Of a stretch of DNA of 64,000 bases, positions 1 through 34,429 are shown one piece after another. The stretch covers positions 58,596,288 to 58,660,287 of the forward strand of contig OZ023270.1 in the NCBI GenBank assembly GCA_964006375.1, given 5' to 3'. Each line of letters opens with the position of its first letter. Positions within the stretch are counted from its first letter, which is position 1. The notes below the pieces were generated by a model. That model was given only the letters and a program-made list of their open reading frames with translations. It ran no database searches and had not been told where the DNA came from. The stretch comes from Tillus elongatus (taxonomy: Eukaryota; Arthropoda; Insecta; Coleoptera; Cleridae). The position numbers and the translations under genes are program-made.

Positions 1-920
1 TTATTTTGTATAGATATCAAAATTTTGTGATGTACGTAAACAAATTGAGGTCAGATTATTTAAACTTCTAATTTGTGGTTTTAGGAATGTGTATTGTGTA
101 ACATGTAGTAAATATGTACCTGTTTGGGCAGATTACCGATGAACAGATTTGGTAGGGCTTCGTTACATACGATGTCGAATACCGTCGACAACATAACCTT
201 AACATGCCTACACTTTTAACTTACGTAAAAACGCAATGAAAATGCTAAGTTTTGATAAAAACTGTTTATTTTTATTGTCCAACAGATAGAAAATTATTTG
301 AAGAAGGTAAACACTGGTCGAACTTGGAAAATGCACAATATACATACAAATACAAAATAACCGGTCAAAAGGGAATTGAGCGCCAATGGACTGAACTGTC
401 AATTGTCAATTGATTTAGTAACTTTAGGGTCCCTAGTCTAGTGTTTTTTTTTGGTTACTTTTTGACTGCCAACTCATAAAATCATATTCCACTAAGAGAG
501 AGATAGAATCCGGTCACGTGGGGTTCGGGAATTAATGAAAGCCCTGTATTATTAATTGTAGAACCTGTTACCAGTGCAAATGTACTGTTTTAAGTTTGTA
601 AATCAAGAATATTGAAAAAAGACATATATAAAACTTGATTCTGGAATGAAAATTTTTTGTCTGTCGGTCTGTCATATTTTCTTTGTGGTCAAGTCATCGA
701 CTCTAAATTAATTTCATGGAAAGGTCTTTCCAAGAAGAGTAAATTATTACAGCTATGTTGAAGTTATGATTCAATTTGCAGCACTATTTCTATATATTTT
801 GACACTTTTTAGAATGTTTAAGCAATTTCTGTCACTGATACCATAATTTCCCATGTATTGACGATGTGGAAGTAATAAATAAAAAATAAATAACGGTAAA
901 AACAAATGTGGTCTACTTAC
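1..920. other. Non-coding stretch downstream of gene 1 exon at 921
   Basis: I see no convincing exon on either strand. Bases 640-795 resemble 44240-44380 (both contain CAGCTATG followed by AAGTTATGATTCAATT), so this part is a dispersed repeat. The remainder is AT-rich and unassigned. It lies in the intron that follows the exon ending at 921 of the minus-strand gene. Confidence 0.5.
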
Positions 921-12550
<11,630 letters not shown>

Positions 12551-13075
12551 AAAATAATGTAAGAAGGTGGCTTTCAATAATATTGGTACCTAAAATATAA
12601 CGTGACGTAAGACGTCTTATGGGAGACATTTTTATTACACAAAACAATCGGAGATTTTAAATACATAAATGGGTAAATAAATTATTGGTATTAAAGTTTT
12701 ACTATAAACTAAGGCAGCTTATTCCAATATTTTACTGATTTAAGATTTAAATTCTGAAATAAAGTCAAAAGTACGATCGGTAAATAAACTAAATAAACTT
12801 ACCAGCAAAACCAAGCCCTGTCGGTATAAAGATGAAAGGTTGAAAGTTGAAAGGAAACACAGAAAATAGAGAAACTATACCTTCTTTGGTTTAGAAAAAT
12901 GACAAAATGACAATTACTCATAGAGTAATTTGGCAAAATTTATTTGTTTTTATATACTTCGGTATTTAGTTAGCTATCTTATAATTTTAATTTATAACTA
13001 CATACCTACTTTTATCATTTTATTATGCTTGGATACTACTCTTACTCTATGTTATCTTGCCTTAATTTACTCACT
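12551..13075. other. Gene 1 upstream region and 5' untranslated exon
   Basis: On the minus strand, a splice donor GGTAAGTTTATTT lies at 12803-12791 and an acceptor TTTTAG ends at 12590. A spliced 5' leader upstream of the gene 1 ATG is therefore likely. Beyond about 12900 nothing specific is seen. Transcription of gene 1 and the plus-strand gene at 14970 diverges across 12.9-14.97 kb. Confidence 0.45.
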
Positions 13076-14169
13076 AAAGCTACTATATAATCTTAATTTA
13101 CTACATATCTACATACTAACACCATAGTATCTTTATGCTATGCTAACACTGATACGATGTGTTTCAATTTTCAATGAACTGCGAGTTGGAATTTGTCGTT
13201 TGTTCAAGATGAGAGTGATAGTTAGTTTGATAAATATTGCAGCAGATCAGATAATATTTCTTTGAAACCTATCGCTATCTTGTAAGCTCCAATGGCCCAG
13301 TGTGTGAGTCTATGAATCTATGTAATCCGTTTCCGTTACAAGTAGTATGTTGTGGTTTGTTTTTGTTCATTTAACGTCGGTCTATTTCCGCAACTATGGC
13401 CAATCACCGACGCTAGGGAGCAGTTTTACCTCACTATTCTGGAAATTTTGCCAAACCCCTGCCTGTCTGAAAGAAGGGGTAGGGATCTTTAACGTGCCCA
13501 TCTTCGCATGGGCACGGGACCGACGGCTTTACCCCCTACCGAAGCGCAGAACGTGCAGACATTCAACTTGCTCAAATACAATGCCCCGACTTCCGTTGAT
13601 GCTAATGTTACAGTATGTACTGAAAGCTACTATATAATCTTAATTTACTACATATCTACATACTAACACCATAGTATCTTTATGCTATGCTAACACTGAT
13701 ACGATGTGTTTCAATTTTCAATGAACTGCGAGTTGGAATTTGTCGTTTGTTCAAGATGAGAGTGATAGTTAGTTTGATAAATATTGCAGCAGATCAGATA
13801 ATATTTCTTTGAAACCTATCGCTATCTTGTAAGCTCCAATGACCCAGTGTGTGAGTCTATGAATCTATGTAATCCGTTTCCGTTACAAGTAGTATGTTGT
13901 GGTTTGTTTTTGTTCATTTAACGTCGGTCTATTTCCGCAACTATGGCCAATCACCGACGCTAGGGAGCAGTTTTACCTCACTATTCTGGAAATTTTGCCA
14001 AACCCCTGCCTGTCTGAAAGAAGGGGTAGGGATCTTTAACGTGCCCATCTTCGCATGGGCACGGGACCGACGGATTCACCCCCTACCGAGACGCGGAACG
14101 TGCAGACATTCAACTTGCTCAAATACAATGTCCCGACTTCCGTTGATGCTAATGTTACAATATGTACTG
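13076..14169 (+). repeat. 547-bp tandem duplication
   Basis: Bases 13076-13622 and 13623-14169 are nearly identical, with only a handful of substitutions (for example GGCCCAG versus GACCCAG, CTTTACC versus ATTCACC). The junction shows AAAG microhomology between the start of the unit and the sequence following TATGTACTG. The unit includes the 3' part of a SINE, so the first copy has a beheaded SINE and the second a complete one. Confidence 0.9.
13349..13622 (-). mobile_element. SINE copy lacking its tRNA head (by tandem duplication)
   Basis: Same element as at 13896-14254, in the first unit of the 547-bp duplication. The head is absent because the duplication breakpoint at 13622 falls inside the SINE. 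The tail-side duplication TTACAAGTAGTAT is present at 13336-13348. Confidence 0.85.
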
Positions 14170-14254
14170 AAAAAGTGAAAGGACAACCCTGGGATCTTAC
14201 CCAGTACCCTGTGGTTCAGAGGCACACGTTCTTACCACTGAACCACCGAGGCTC
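13896..14254 (-). mobile_element. tRNA-derived SINE, full copy
   Basis: Read on the minus strand, the head starts GAGCCTCGGTGGTTCAGTGG, a tRNA-like A box, and about 40 bp later has GGGTAAGATCCCAGG in the B-box position. The body contains CCGTCGGTCCCGTG and GGCACGTTAAAGATCCC, and the element ends near TAAATGAACAAAAA. It is flanked by perfect 13-bp duplications TTACAAGTAGTAT at 13883-13895 and 14255-14267, proving retrotransposition of a unit of about 359 bp. The body resembles the MetaSINE-type central domain as I remember it, which is inference. Confidence 0.85.
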
Positions 14255-14458
14255 TTACAAGTAGTATAGACATATTAATCTACGCAACTATTCAGATTTC
14301 AAATCAAAATGCAGATTGACTTTCATCTAATGTCGACATGAAAATAATACGTTTAATTATATTTTATCAGGTTAATTGACAAGATTTTTTTAAGATGGAA
14401 TATTTTTAATTTATTAATGTTATTCTTGCAGATAACCTGGATATTAAATTTCGTTTTA

Positions 14459-14793
14459 GAGCCTGCGGATAAGAACGTGTGCCTCTGAACCATAAAGGGT
14501 ACTGGGTTCGACTCCCAGGGGTCCCCTTTCACTTTTTCAGTACATACTGCAAAAATTAACACAACCGAGGTTGTGGCATTGTATTTGAGCAAGTTGAATG
14601 TCTGCACGTTCCGTCCTTCGGAGGGGGCGTAAAGCCGTCGGTACCGTGTCCATGTGATGTTGGGCATGTTAAAGATCTCAACCCTCCTTACAGAAAGGCA
14701 GGAGTTCAGCAAAATTTCCAGGATAGTAAGATGAAACGTCTCCCTGGCGTCGGCGATTGCTCATAGTTGCGGAAATAGACCGACGTTAAAAAA
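14459..14793 (+). mobile_element. tRNA-derived SINE, second locus, opposite strand
   Basis: Same family. The head is slightly deleted across the A box (GAGCCTGCGGATAAGAACG) but the B box is clean (GGGTTCGACTCCCAGG near 14503). The body at 14560-14760 matches the copies at 13349-14254, ending GACCGACGTTAAAAAAA. It lies about 180 bp upstream of the start codon at 14970, so it is part of that gene's promoter region. Confidence 0.8.
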
Positions 14794-14969
14794 ATTCAAA
14801 TATTTTTTTTTATATATTTTAGGTGGTGCCATCTAACAATTGATAAATAACTCTTGCGAACATCACTTTGTCACAGTAATAGAGGTTTCTGTTTTATCTG
14901 TAAATTTAAATGAGAATGTAAATGTAACACGCGTCAAAAAAGATTGCCATGAATTTTGAAAATTGAAAC

Positions 14970-20823
<5,854 letters not shown>

Positions 20824-21129
20824 TGTTTTTCTGACATGTTTGCTTTAATTTGCTTTATTTTAAGTTAAATTCTAAAGGCCCCTTTTCCAATAGTATACAG
20901 TGTGGTCCAAAAGTTATGGTACAGACGAGCAGTAGATTCTTGGCATCAAAATTTTACGATTAAGCCAAACTTTTTTTTATATACCTAGGAAAGTGTTTGA
21001 CATGTTGTCTCGAAAATTGGTACAGCTGAGTTTTTCATAGTGATAAAAAATAATGAATAATAAATTTGGCTCTAGTGGGTACAGGATGCTGCTTGTGGTA
21101 CCCTTCAAATCTTAACAAATATTCGCCTT
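20824..21129. other. 3' flank of gene 2
   Basis: No gene and no clear AATAAA soon after the stop at 20823. Around 20897 is GTGTGGTCCAAAAGTTATGG, which looks like a dispersed repeat end but has no partner in the window. Confidence 0.35.
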
Positions 21130-21902
<773 letters not shown>

Positions 21903-22159
21903 CAAAGAGGTTGTATATGTTAGAGGGAACAAAGCCGAGTTTGCAGCCTGTCGATTTCCCACTCCTGTCACCGTCCAATCACAAACAAAATTTTGAATAA
22001 CGCGCTAATGTGTTTTGTTTTGATTCGTTCCCCCAACCGCTCTTGAAGTTATTGTCAGCTGTCAACAAGTATTTGAAGTGTTTGTTGATTTGCGATTAGA
22101 GGTTATCTTGTGTGTTTTGCCGTTTTTTAGCAGTGTTTTAAGAGTGTAAAAGTTAAAAA

Positions 22160-27041
<4,882 letters not shown>

Positions 27042-27069
27042 TTCAGTGTACATTTCAAGTACTCGTATG

Positions 27070-27440
27070 TCCTTCAAATAATGTTATCGGAAAGTTATTA
27101 TGTCTTATAATATGACCAATAAATTTTAGCTTCCTCTCTATTTCTTTGAGCAACCCTCTTTATTCTTTCACCTCTCCTAGCACACTTTGAAGCGTCTTTC
27201 TATCAACCTGCACTGTCTTTGAAATTTTTCTTGTCTACATTTCAAAAGCTTATATTCTCTTCATATCCTGCTTAACTACAGCCCAAGTTTCCGCCCCATA
27301 CATTACCATACTCCATACACGTACGACTTGCATTTGTTCCTCATGTACAGGTTAAAATGTTTATTAGTGAGAACAGTACTGTGGTTATTGAATGCTTGTT
27401 TTGCCATCGCGATCCTCTTCAGACCTTTCCTACACTTACC
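27070..27440 (-). pseudogene. LINE C-terminal fragment
   Basis: On the minus strand near 27310-27250 a frame reads YGAETWAVVKQDMKRI, the conserved YGxExW segment downstream of the reverse transcriptase in RTE-like LINEs. Bases 27070-27160 match 6465-6560. Truncated and frame-broken. It abuts the end of the THAP gene and supplies the only AATAAA (27118) close behind its stop. Confidence 0.6.
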
Positions 27441-27499
27441 ATCATCTGTGATAATACTTCCAATCAATTATTTGAAATAATCTAATAAATCAAGCGTCA

Positions 27500-28490
27500 T
27501 GTTCTAAGATTTAAAAGCTACTTTTGTATTTGTATAGGTATTCAAAATTTGTGAAATGCACACGTAACGCAATCTACATCGATCAAACTTCTAGAAATTT
27601 TAACACCCAATACAAAGAACATATTTTTGCATTTAGAAATAACCATGCTGACAAATCTACATTTGCAAAACATATTATTGATACCCAACATAGACCCACA
27701 GTAAATAACGGCATAAAACCACAACATTTTTGTCATGACAAGTGTAAAGTAGACTTGTTTTAAGCTTTAGAAGTAAAAAAGCATATACACGACAATATTT
27801 AGGATTTCTGAGATATTCTTCTTCCTAATTAAATAAATCAGACAACATAAATCTAACTATTTTTTCCAAAAAGTTGTTATAAGACATGATGTGTGTCGAT
27901 ATTTTCATTGTATAGTCTGCTTTATTAATGTGTTTGTTTAGTTATTTTATTGTTGTAATTGTTATTATAGTTATTACTGTTATAGGTTTCTTCTATCTTT
28001 ATGTTAAATATTGATATACATCACGTAGACATTTTAAAGGCGTCATCCGTCATATTTGTTTTACTTTATTTTCACTTTTAAAGATTTTTTTGATTATAAC
28101 ATCATAAAATAGCAACAGATCTTTATTTGTAATTGTCATGATTTCGTATTAATTCAATTTTTTTCTGTCTGAGGATACTATCAAGCAGCAAAACCAGTAA
28201 CAGAGACGTTGAAGAACATCTAGAATTCAGAAGGGCCACTTGCTTCAGTTAGCTTACGCGCTGGCTACGTCCTTCACCTACAAAAACGAAAACCAACAGT
28301 GAAGCCAGAGAAGTAGTCTCCAAGTCTGTATGAAGTATGGACCAGTTTCACGAAGTAAGGGCAACAGCAATCAATGAAATTAATCTCTATTTCTTTAAAA
28401 AAGACAAGGAATGTTAACATTAATTTGTAAACAGTACAATGTACTTTATGTTGTATTTTCTTCTGTTGTTGAAATAAAAACTATTATTAT
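27500..28490 (+). pseudogene. Penelope-like element 3' part with GIY-YIG domain
   Basis: Bases 27540-27763 encode KFVKCTRNAIYIDQTSRNF then YKEHIFAFRNNHADKSTFAKH, a GIY-YIG endonuclease module of the Penelope type (YIxQTxR...EH, then the distal KH). The following region is AT-rich with several stops. Near 28470 it ends GAAATAAAAACTATTATTAT, consistent with a 3' end. The reverse transcriptase is missing. Confidence 0.6.
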
Positions 28491-28499
28491 TTATCTAAC

Positions 28500-29675
28500 C
28501 TTTTGAATATAAAACTTTATCCAATATATTCATCCAACAATTTATCCAACCAATAACCCAAAAAATATTTCACTGATTTGGAGAAAATTTTGGAATTATG
28601 CTTATTTTGCTAATGGCTTGGATGAGTTCGTTCATCAGATCTTAACACATAGTTTTTCCTAACAGAAAATTAAATATATTTTTTTAAACGCAATAGCTTT
28701 CAAATTGTTTAAGTGATTGGAACGAAAATTTACAACTTAAAAGAACATACAGAGATGTGGTTGTGTACCAATTTTCAAGTCTTTTGATCAAAGAAAAATG
28801 AAGTTATTCGAAATTAATAATAAAATAATCCTCGACATCACTTCAAATTCTGTAATGCAATATCTACAATGTTGGACAAAGGCAGAGCAATACAGCTACC
28901 TGTACTGTTATGCTATTTAAATAAATTGTAGATAAAATCTAAATAATGGAAGTCACAACCATTGCCAGATGTCAAGATGTTGCTGACCGGGGTTGCCCGA
29001 TCTTCAGAAATTTCATGTAGTTAAACCTTTCATGTATAAACATATGAAGTTTTTACAACTTCTGATAATAAAGAAAACATTTTATAAAATTTAATTTTAT
29101 CAGTCAGTTAAAAAATACTGTGTTTAATACCTGCAAATTTCGAATTACCCATTTCTCATGATTTTCAACTTAGGTATCCCTCCGATCATAATTTACTCTA
29201 TCCGACAACTTTGTTAGACTGCGTATGTGCTGAAGCTCAGCTGTCATTTGTCATTGTGTGGTAGTGTTATTTATTGACAATATCAAATTGGAAATTTAGG
29301 ACAGTAGAAACAGACACCATAAACAAAGAAGAAATTGGAAGAAATTGGAAATTTAGCCTCTAGTGTAGGTTTTTGACATGATACCATTACTAGAGAGATA
29401 TGATAATGTGGCAGCATAATAATATTATGCTAATGCTGTGGTACAGTCAGTTTGGCGTTTCATCACATCTCGTAACACACCAGCTGTTGTGTGCATACAG
29501 TTAGATGTAATTTTTTATTATCAGAATACTACTGTAACATGATGAAATCAAGTTTATAACTGTTAACATACTGTAAATAATTTCTCCACTTTTCAAGTTT
29601 GTGTTGCTGCAATGTTAATTAAGGGTTCCCTTAATTATACGCATATTGTGCGTATAAATGTAATATAAAAAAAAA
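28500..29675. other. Unassigned, with a degenerate (TA)n-family fragment
   Basis: Bases 28545-28640 (AATAACCCAAAAAATATTTC, then GCTAATGGCTTGGATGAGTT) are a decayed piece of the (TA)n family body. Around 29235 the string CAGCTGTCATTTGTCATTGT resembles sequence often found near insect promoters, but no clear gene follows. The near-palindrome AGCATAATAATATTATGCT lies near 29415. Confidence 0.4.
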
Positions 29676-29825
29676 ATGAAAATGCAAGTGAACCTATTTA
29701 ATTTAGCTCTGTATTCTACATTATCTGAAAAAGACATTATAGGCGACGAAGTAGAATGTAATTTCGGTAAATTTGCAGTTGACTGCATGAGGGTTTTAGA
29801 TATTTTTTTCCAGCAACATGCTTAA
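29676..29825 (+). CDS. Short open frame, 49 residues, doubtful
   Basis: Starts MKMQVNLFNLALY and contains EKDIIGDEVECNFGKF, with a protein-like rather than repeat-like composition, then stops at FFQQHA. It might be an exon relic or a real small exon. No splice partner, domain or homologue is recognised. The sequence after it (29900-30200) is GC-richer and open for 105 codons but looks non-coding. Confidence 0.2.
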   Translation: MKMQVNLFNLALYSTLSEKDIIGDEVECNFGKFAVDCMRVLDIFFQQHA

Positions 29826-30359
29826 AACCTTCCTCGCCCACAAGGCAAATTTTCTGGCAAACAACCCCCAAGAAAATTAAGGGACTTTGAAAACATGCGT
29901 TTTTCACATTTTACAGCAATACCTCCTTTAAACCCTGTCTACCCCATATTCGCCCAGGTCCAGCAACCTTCTTGGGGGTTGCTCACAAGAAATTTTTCTT
30001 GTGCTTTATGCTTTGAAGGTAGTTGTATGCATGCACAAGGGGAAGGAGAACCCCCCGAATTTTTGGGTGAGGAGCAGAAACCCTCTTCCTCCTGGGGTTC
30101 TTCTCCTGCATGCACACAATCACCCTCAATGCATCAACCAAAGGATTTTTTTTCCAGCTTTCTAGTTTATTTTTCTAGAGTATATTTCCTGTTTATCAAT
30201 TGCTTTGTTTGAGTTTTGTATCCAAATTACTCTATAAATATATGTCATAGATCATGTTTTTGCTTGTCCTTCTTTACCTTGTTTTACTGTTCCTAATTAA
30301 ATTAATTAATTTTCATAACTTTTAATATAAGGCTAAATCTTACAGCTTATATAAATATA

Positions 30360-30655
30360 TTATTTAATATTGTTATGAAAATTCACTATCATAACGCACT
30401 TGCTGCGTTCCGAACCTTTTTAGGTTACCTATTTATACAAAAGCTTAAGAAATTCATGAATAAGCATTACATTTCAATGATTGAATAATTTCAGTTTTAT
30501 TTCTAACCAAACTAAAAATTCCTAAATACGTCCCTGACGTTTCTCCCACTCAAGTCACCGAACTCCGCCCAGTTAGGAAAAGTGTACAGGCTTCTTGTAT
30601 TGCAAAACTGCACCTTTGTTACCTCTATCCCTTACAACCTCTTTGGTTATTATAT
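30360..30655 (-). mobile_element. Hairpin-ended MITE fragment
   Basis: GAAAATTCACTATCATAACG and CACTTGCTGCGTTCCGAA at 30370-30415 form the family end also found at 17922, 18205, 30855 and 31130. The rest of the element is not obvious here. Confidence 0.55.
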
Positions 30656-31168
30656 AAGATATGAAAAAAAATTGTATATATTAATTATAGGGTGTCTTAA
30701 GCTACATCTTAAAATAATATTTCTACAATCACAGGGTGGCCCATAAGTCATTGGTGATACAAATTTCCTTTTGTTTTTAATCAAACACGCCTTATGTTAT
30801 TGCATTTTTGCATTTTCCATCGAGATATAATGCACGTTTGTAAGAAAAGAAATTCTAGACGCAGCAAGTGCGTTATGGTAGCGAATTTTGATCAAATGTT
30901 TCATATTTGAACAGCTCAATTTGCTATTAACCTATAAGGTTGACCAAGAAACGTGTTTTTTCGGGAACACTTTAAGTTTACTTTTGGAAAATTTTGTACA
31001 TTTTCACACAATAAAGTTATTTTGATGAAACATGGCACATTGTTTCTAATATATAGATTATACTGGTAACCAAATTTGATGCCTGCTTTCTTAAAAAAAC
31101 ACATATTTGTTATTAAAAACATTTTTATGAAAATTCACTACCATAACGCACTTGCTGCGTCCAGAATT
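30655..31168 (-). mobile_element. Hairpin-ended MITE plus adjoining repeat, inverted copy
   Basis: Reverse complement of 17920-18572. The core MITE is 30853-31168 with inverted ends TTCTAGACGCAGCAAGTGCG and complement. The adjoining part (30700-30850) contains GGGTGGCCCATAAGTCATTG. It carries one copy of the segment that is duplicated at 18187-18456. Confidence 0.75.
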
Positions 31169-31735
31169 TTTTCACTGTTGCAAGGTAACTTTTGATAATA
31201 AAGTAGTATTCTCTTGTATTTTAAAATAAATGATGGGATTAGATCAGGACGATGTGTCATATGAGGTTTAAACGACCGAAGAAATTCTTCAACTTCTGAA
31301 AGAAGAAAACTCACTATTTGTAATGAAGAATAGTCATCATTTTCCAAGGTGGTATTTACCCCAAACTGAGGTACATGTGTGGGTTGTTGAGATACATATA
31401 TAGACTGGAAAAAGTCAGCAAAATTATTAGCAATCTCAGTAGACTGATGCAATTTGAGACCATTATATTCCATTGTTTTGGGAAATAATTATTTGTCTCT
31501 TGTAATTTAAAAATGACCAGATTTTCTTTGGGTTATGAGACTGAATTTTCACAGCTCAGGAGGTAATTATTATATTCACTGTTTAACAAATCCTTAAGCT
31601 GAGACCTTAAACTCATCATAGTCAGCCAACTTCCCAGAACGTTTATATCTTGACCGCCTTTGAGTTTTTAGCCTACACAGCCTCACCACCTCCCTAGTAA
31701 ACGAAGGAGGGTACTTAGAAGATCTAGGAGTGGAC
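31169..31735 (-). pseudogene. Jockey-like LINE fragment (linker before RT)
   Basis: On the minus strand: KYPPSFTREVVRLCRLK near 31700, then MEYNGLKLHQSTEIANNFA (31473-31417) followed by DFFQSIYV. This is the conserved region between endonuclease and reverse transcriptase in Jockey-like ORF2. It is cut at 31735 by the mariner fragment and at 31168 by the MITE. Confidence 0.7.
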
Positions 31736-32640
31736 TTTGGCTTTATTGTTTTTCAAAATATTCTCCATAAGGATCAATATATTTTTGCATGCGTGTGAAC
31801 CAATTTTCGGAGCACTTTTTCCACTCCGATTGAGGTATCTCCAAAACATGCATTTTGAATGCATCAGCTGCTTCTTCGGGTGTCGAAAAACATTGACCTC
31901 GCAATTTATTTTTGATGTTGGGAAGTAATAAGAGCCCTTGAGTGCCCAGTCAGGACCATACGGCGGATGACTTACAAATCGACGTTTTGAGTGCTCATAA
32001 AGTCACTAGTTCGAGCCAATGTTTGAGAGCTCGCATTCTCGTGGTGGAGAATGATCCATCTTCGGCGGTTGGTTTTCCTTATTTCTCCGAAGGCTTTCCG
32101 CAAACAAATGGTTGTGTACTATTTAGAATTAACCGTTCTAGGGTGCACCAATTGAGACATGTCCAGTTTTTCCGAAAAAGCATCCAACATTTGCTTCAAA
32201 GTGCTTCGAGCAGGAACGACTTTTATTGAGTTTGGTTAGCCCTGGAAGACCCATACAGTCGACTACTGATTGTTTTCGGGCTCATACGCATAGATCCGCG
32301 ATTCGTCACCTCTCACGATGTCATACACGTGTTTTGAAGCACCGTAATTGAATTTTAACATTTCTTGCGACCAATTGACACAAGCCTATTTTTAAATGTT
32401 CATGCAATATTGAATGTATGCTAGTCCCACTAATGTCCAAGACTACCATAATCTCACGATAAGTCACATGACGATCTTGCAGTATTAGTTCACACACCCC
32501 GCATGAATGTTTTTCTGAACAACAGATTTTGGACAACCTTCACGAAATTCGTCCTTGAGCGAAATACTGCCACGATTGAATTCAGTATATCATCGTTAAA
32601 CACTGGTCCTTGATGATGTTTCATCCCCAAAAATCAAATC
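31736..32640 (-). pseudogene. mariner-like transposase, degenerate
   Basis: On the minus strand from about 32540: CELILQDRHVTYREI and SIHSILHEHLKIG (second helix-turn-helix), YAYEPENNQ near 32270, then QTLARTS and stops, and a C-terminal KLVHTHAKIY near 31790. These follow mariner order but stops and frameshifts are frequent. It is an old, inactive copy oriented opposite to the plus-strand genes. Confidence 0.75.
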
Positions 32641-32939
32641 AAGTTCATCAATGCACGAGTTAATTCACTTGGAAAGTTGTAAAAAATAATCATACAAAAA
32701 TGTTAACAATTTAATTCAATTTTTTGGCTGATGTAAAGTTTTCAAGTTACTGTAAACAACACTAATAGCGCTCGTACGTCAAAACGTTCTGAGTAAATAT
32801 AACGTCGAAAGTGTCAGTATTTATGATAACGACGTCAGTTGGTAGATGGTAGCACTAGATTTGCCCAATCCGGAAATATAACAGGCAACCCTCATACTGC
32901 ACATATTTCTATTTGGGGTATGTATATAATCTGCTTAAA

Positions 32940-33190
32940 GAACTAAACCCCCCCCCCCACTTTTCCTTGCCATCTCAACCTGTTTTTGTATCTGTTTGAT
33001 GGATAAAATCTGAACAGATCACAAATTTTACTCCCACAACCATGCCAAAGTTTATTCAACAGTATCTCTTGATACAGAGTCCAGTGCTTTGCTGAGATCA
33101 CAAAAGGCGATCACAGCTGTTTCTCCACTTTTCAAATGCATCAAACATTTTTTTTACATCCATTTGTTTGAACCTCCCTCAAGTGCCTAG
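32940..33190 (-). pseudogene. LINE reverse-transcriptase fragment
   Basis: Minus-strand frame near 33125-33050 reads AVIAFCDLSKALDSVSRDTV, the motif A region of a non-LTR reverse transcriptase. It is about 250 bp, truncated at both ends. An 11-base C run lies at 32948-32958. Confidence 0.6.
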
Positions 33191-33239
33191 GCTGTATACT
33201 TGTGCAGAATAGAAACACAGTTGTAGTCGTCAAATGTTT

Positions 33240-33330
33240 AATTTTTTTCCCTTTGATGACGCTAACCTGGTTAGTGAAACGATCGTCAGGTTAGGTGTAC
33301 TTATTGATCACAGGTTCCAATGTTTACTAA
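33240..33330 (+). other. Conserved stem motif TGATGACG-stem-GAAACGATCG, copy 1
   Basis: TTGATGA at 33253, a seven-base stem CGCTAAC/GTTAGTG, then AAACGATCG, followed by a shared block ending ACAGGTTC. A second copy is at 39874-39985. The layout recalls the CUGAUGA...GAAA half of hammerhead ribozymes, known from Penelope-like elements, but no cleavage-side strand could be assigned. Confidence 0.45.
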
Positions 33331-33389
33331 GTTAAATTTAATTTAGCTGCTATTGTTATTATTTATTAGCAGTAAAAAAATTACAGTGT

Positions 33390-33930
33390 GTGTATATACA
33401 AATTATCTACATTCTTGTGCTTCACTGTGTGATACCTTACTGGCGAGTGCCTCTGATAAGCCCTGCGACTATTCTCAGGTTGTTTCTGTTCAATTCAAGG
33501 AACAGTTCAGACTTATATATTCATATGGTGATGAATCGTTTTACTTGTCTTAAGCCTGGCGTTTTCTTCCAGTATGACAGCAATTGGTTCCTCTCTCAAG
33601 TATCAAGTTAATTTCTTACATGGCCATTTGTTAGTCCACAGTAGGACTCTGGACCATAGAATAATATTGTTGCTGCCCTTTTTGCAAGGCTATGTGCTTT
33701 ATTTCCTTCAATTATTAATGCCCTGCTACCCTCGCCCAAGTTACTTTGTTGCTCATAGCCAGTTGCTTCAAGGATTCTTTGCGGTCCCAGGTCAGTTTAG
33801 ACTCTGTTCTGAAATATTTCAGAGTCTTTAGTACTGCCTGATTGCCTGCGGAGATGTAAATACCTCTATTTTTGACTCTTCTTTGTATGCACTCCTGTAC
33901 ACAGAGATGTATAGCAATCATTCCTGTAGC
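33390..33930 (-). pseudogene. LINE RNase H fragment
   Basis: On the minus strand 33921-33715 encodes CIQRRVKNRGIYISAGNQAV, KTLKYFRTESKL and LAMSNKVTWARVAGH, the RNase H pattern ([10 protein letters not shown]...WVPGH) of I/R1-type LINEs with the active-site acidic residues lost. Downstream frames are broken. Confidence 0.6.
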
Positions 33931-33959
33931 AAATGGGTTTTTCCTAGGGACTTAGCGAG

Positions 33960-34115
33960 TCTGAATATACCTTATGGTCGCGATGGAGGGACCGGTATGG
34001 CCCACTCAGATATGCACAATCAACCAAGGGTTGCGGTGCTATCGGGGCGGCAAGGCCGCGGACGAGCCCTGAGGGAAAAAAAAATGGCCCACTCAGAATC
34101 AAACCTAACCCTAGC
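33960..34115 (+). mobile_element. Composite-repeat tail carrying a 73-bp LINE 3'-end insertion
   Basis: Bases 33971-34010 match the tail of the repeat ending at 3540. Inside it, 34011-34083 is a 5'-truncated LINE 3' end (GGGCGGCAAGGCCGCGGACG, then A9). It is flanked by perfect 14-bp duplications ATGGCCCACTCAGA at 33997-34010 and 34084-34097. Confidence 0.85.
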
Positions 34116-34429
34116 GAGTCTGAAGTTAGGTCCTCTTATTCCAAGTCTTGCTCCCTCAATTTCTTACACCCGTTTATATACCATACGGATGAGTTGATAG
34201 TCAGCATTTCACTGCCCCTGTTCCATTCCTGGTCACGTCAAATGGGACTATAAAGTCTTGGCGAAGCTGGCATTTGATCTGTTGGGTTGGTGAGTGCCTC
34301 CAATGGAATGATTTTCAGGATCTTCAAGTGACGAACCAAGTCTCATGGTTTAAATTTGTCTCGAGGCACTGTAATAAGCTGCCAGAGTTTGACTTCCAAA
34401 AGTTAAAAAGTGACAAAACTGTGAATTTT

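Noticed and set aside
13347..14264. Repeated frames of 94-96 codons on the plus strand
   Set aside because: They are two copies of the same antisense SINE sequence in a tandem duplication, not genes.
14464..14530. A stand-alone tRNA gene
   Set aside because: A and B box-like sequence is present but the A box is deleted and the head continues into a SINE body; no complete cloverleaf.
29895..30212. 105-codon plus-strand frame with PPLNPVYPIFAQ
   Set aside because: No splice signals, no domain, and cysteine/proline-rich composition typical of random GC-richer DNA.
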